The translations under genes were made by a program, and so were the position numbers. From Setaria digitata (taxonomy: Eukaryota; Nematoda; Chromadorea; Rhabditida; Setariidae), in the NCBI GenBank assembly GCA_003640385.1, contig RCAB01000019.1:310001-374000 (forward strand): a DNA stretch of 64,000 bases, read 5' to 3'. Shown in pieces: positions 62,274-64,000 of this stretch; position 1 is the first letter of the stretch; every line of letters begins with the position of its first letter. The notes under the pieces are model-generated. The model was not told the DNA's origin. It did not search any database and saw only the letters and a list, made by a program, of their open reading frames with translations.

Positions 62274-64000
62274 ATGCATATTCCCTGGATATTGTATTTA
62301 ATAACATCATTAATTTTCACCTGTGATCCGTTTTTTCATCTCATCAATGCAGTATACGTCGATTACAAAGACAGTCCGTTCACTGATAATAAAGGACTCG
62401 CATTTGGCAGTAAAAGTTCGAATCAAGCTACAAGCATACTATACCCAAATGGCAGTACAATATACGGTATTACAATATATGACAAACTCCTTGCGACTGC
62501 TGTGGATAACACCATTATTGTATACAATATTTCATCCTCTGTGAATATTGAGGATATGTACCGTATAAAAATACCGAAACCAATCCAAAAAAAAATATTG
62601 GAATTCAAATTTATCGATCATGAAATGCTACTTTATTGCGACGCATTGACATGCAGGTTCATCCGTTTTTAATACCAAAACATAGTCCTAGGAATATCAT
62701 CATTTATTTCAAGAAATCCAAGAGCTGAGACATCAAGTATAAAGCACTGGTTCTATAAAATGGTGCAAGTTTGAACAATTTCGAGAAAGCTTATGTAACA
62801 ATATTTTAGGTTATGCAAATTGAGTTCTCCAGAGAATTCGTGCAAGGAATACTTATTGATATTAAATGGAAAAAAAGTTGAAGAACTGATGTACGCAACA
62901 GCAGTGAAGGATTCCAGTGAAAATGTTAACATAAGGATAGTAACTGAAAATGCTGACAAAGCTGCCATCTTGAGATTCCCTTCATATCACTCACTTAGAG
63001 AGTAAATCATTTATTAATAACGCTTAAAGCGTGCTGTAATAAAGTAATTTTAGAAATATGTGAACTTAAAACATCAAGTTTCAAGAATCTTATAGGGAAT
63101 AATTATCATGATATAATTCTGCCACTAAAATTTGGCAAATTTTTTCTTAGACTTAGCAAATTAATATCGATTCAATCCGCTGAAGATATACGAATCATTG
63201 ACGGGCACGGTTTAGCAACTGCATTTAATCGACGTGGTTACACTTTTTTTGTTGGATCAGCGCGACGACCTTACGAGCCTTATATCAATGCCAAAGTAGA
63301 AGAAATGATTGTGATGTCGGTTCGGATAACGCGGATATGTGATAGTGATCGTACAGAAGAGCTGGAGTCTCGCATTGATATGGCACTTACTTGTGGAAAT
63401 TTCAGTAAATTTATTCAGTAACCCCCTTAAGGGTTTTTCATAATTATTGGCCAGAAATAGTGAATTGAGCTTTCCTTTTTCCTTTTTTTTTTTCAAGGAA
63501 CGCTACTATTATCTGCTTTCTAAAAGAAAATAGTTAAACACTTTACTTTGTGAATGTGGTCATTTCATTTAGGGTTGAGGATCGTTGTTTCTTGCTGATT
63601 CGCTCATATTTTGATTGCAAAATCAAATTTAGAAGGTGTTTTAGGTTTGCGAACGAATGTCCGTTCGCTGGCAGCCCAATACAATCCAAGTAGTGACGAA
63701 CTGATTGTTATATTTCAAAATTTCGAAAAAAATGAGAATGTAGCATGTAAGTATGCTATGAAACATGTTGATAATGCCTTTGATCGAGTATGGATGGACT
63801 GTCAAAACATTTCCTATAAGTCATCAGGAAAGGCAAGTTATGTTGCTTTCGGCTTCAAAATGAGATTTAATCGCGCTTTTATTCCTCTCAATGGTAGGAA
63901 GAGAGTTTTCACAGTAGTATTTTATTTCTCTGAATAGCTGACCAAAGCAGTTCGTCGTGTTCGCAACTTTTTAGATTTTCATTATCAATAATATAGCTGT
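62274..64000 (+). CDS. Sema-domain (plexin-like) protein, N-terminal part, runs off window
   Basis: Start of a secreted or membrane Sema-domain protein, truncated by the window edge. Exons: 62274-62656, 62810-63001, 63151-63404, 63633-63893, and a fifth beginning about 63,938. Phases close for the first four. The N-terminus is a signal peptide (about residues 1-26, hydrophobic stretch WILYLITSLIF). The following about 340 residues look like a beta-propeller. Features include SILYPNG..IYGITIYDK and CKLSSPENSC. A segment YTFFVGSARRP then VRITRICDSD then LTCGN corresponds to the plexin/semaphorin blade with the conserved R(V/I)xRxC. CKYAMKHVDNAFD corresponds to the CxYxMxxIxxAF block. This last pattern favours a plexin, but a divergent semaphorin or another Sema protein is possible. 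In the fifth exon the frame meets TAG at 63,994, so its donor or acceptor is not resolved. The acceptor at 63,633 was chosen because the upstream frame has a stop. Confidence 0.78.

Noticed and set aside
1..64000. tRNA or rRNA genes, transposases, retroelement or viral sequence, CRISPR arrays
   Set aside because: Looked for characteristic motifs by eye and saw none; a covariance or profile scan would be needed to exclude degenerate copies.

Overview
The window reads as nuclear DNA of a nematode, most likely a clade III/filarial-type (spirurid) worm. The sequence is strongly AT-rich. Coding regions are split into many short exons with GTAAG-type donors and TTTCAG-type acceptors. Several genes carry a bare acceptor a few bases upstream of the start codon, as expected for spliced-leader trans-splicing. 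The species cannot be named from this sequence alone. All exon models were built by hand from splice sites, phase continuity and recalled family homology; no search was run.

Layout. Positions 1-17,296 hold no gene I can support, only AT microsatellites, a compound perfect palindrome and small chance ORFs. A TBC1D22-type Rab GTPase-activating protein lies on the + strand (17,321-20,979). A small predicted membrane protein (21,632-21,991, -) follows on the opposite strand, about 150 bp downstream of the large DCAF1/VprBP gene (22,143-33,509, -, about 35 exons). The two are spaced like an operon pair. On the other side of DCAF1 are a poorly resolved uncharacterised + strand locus (about 34.5-35.2 kb) and a Trabid/ZRANB1-like gene (36,702-41,610, +) with three NZF zinc fingers and an OTU fold. 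An unassigned open frame lies at 42.7-43.3 kb. The fifth large gene (44,672-50,379, -) encodes a type I adhesion receptor with five Ig and two FN3 domains. About 12 kb without a supported gene separates it from the divergently oriented start of a Sema-domain (plexin-like) gene at 62,274, which runs off the window.

How the genes relate. DCAF1 is a substrate receptor of CUL4-DDB1 ubiquitin ligases and Trabid is a ubiquitin-chain reader/deubiquitinase, so the centre of the window is a ubiquitin neighbourhood. The Ig/FN3 receptor and the Sema protein are cell-surface adhesion/guidance types that flank a long shared upstream region.

The most striking observation is that the Trabid-like protein keeps all three ubiquitin-binding zinc fingers and the OTU scaffold but has Ser (codon 39,890-39,892) at the catalytic Cys position and Asn (codon 40,662-40,664) at the catalytic His position. 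It therefore looks like a natural pseudo-deubiquitinase.
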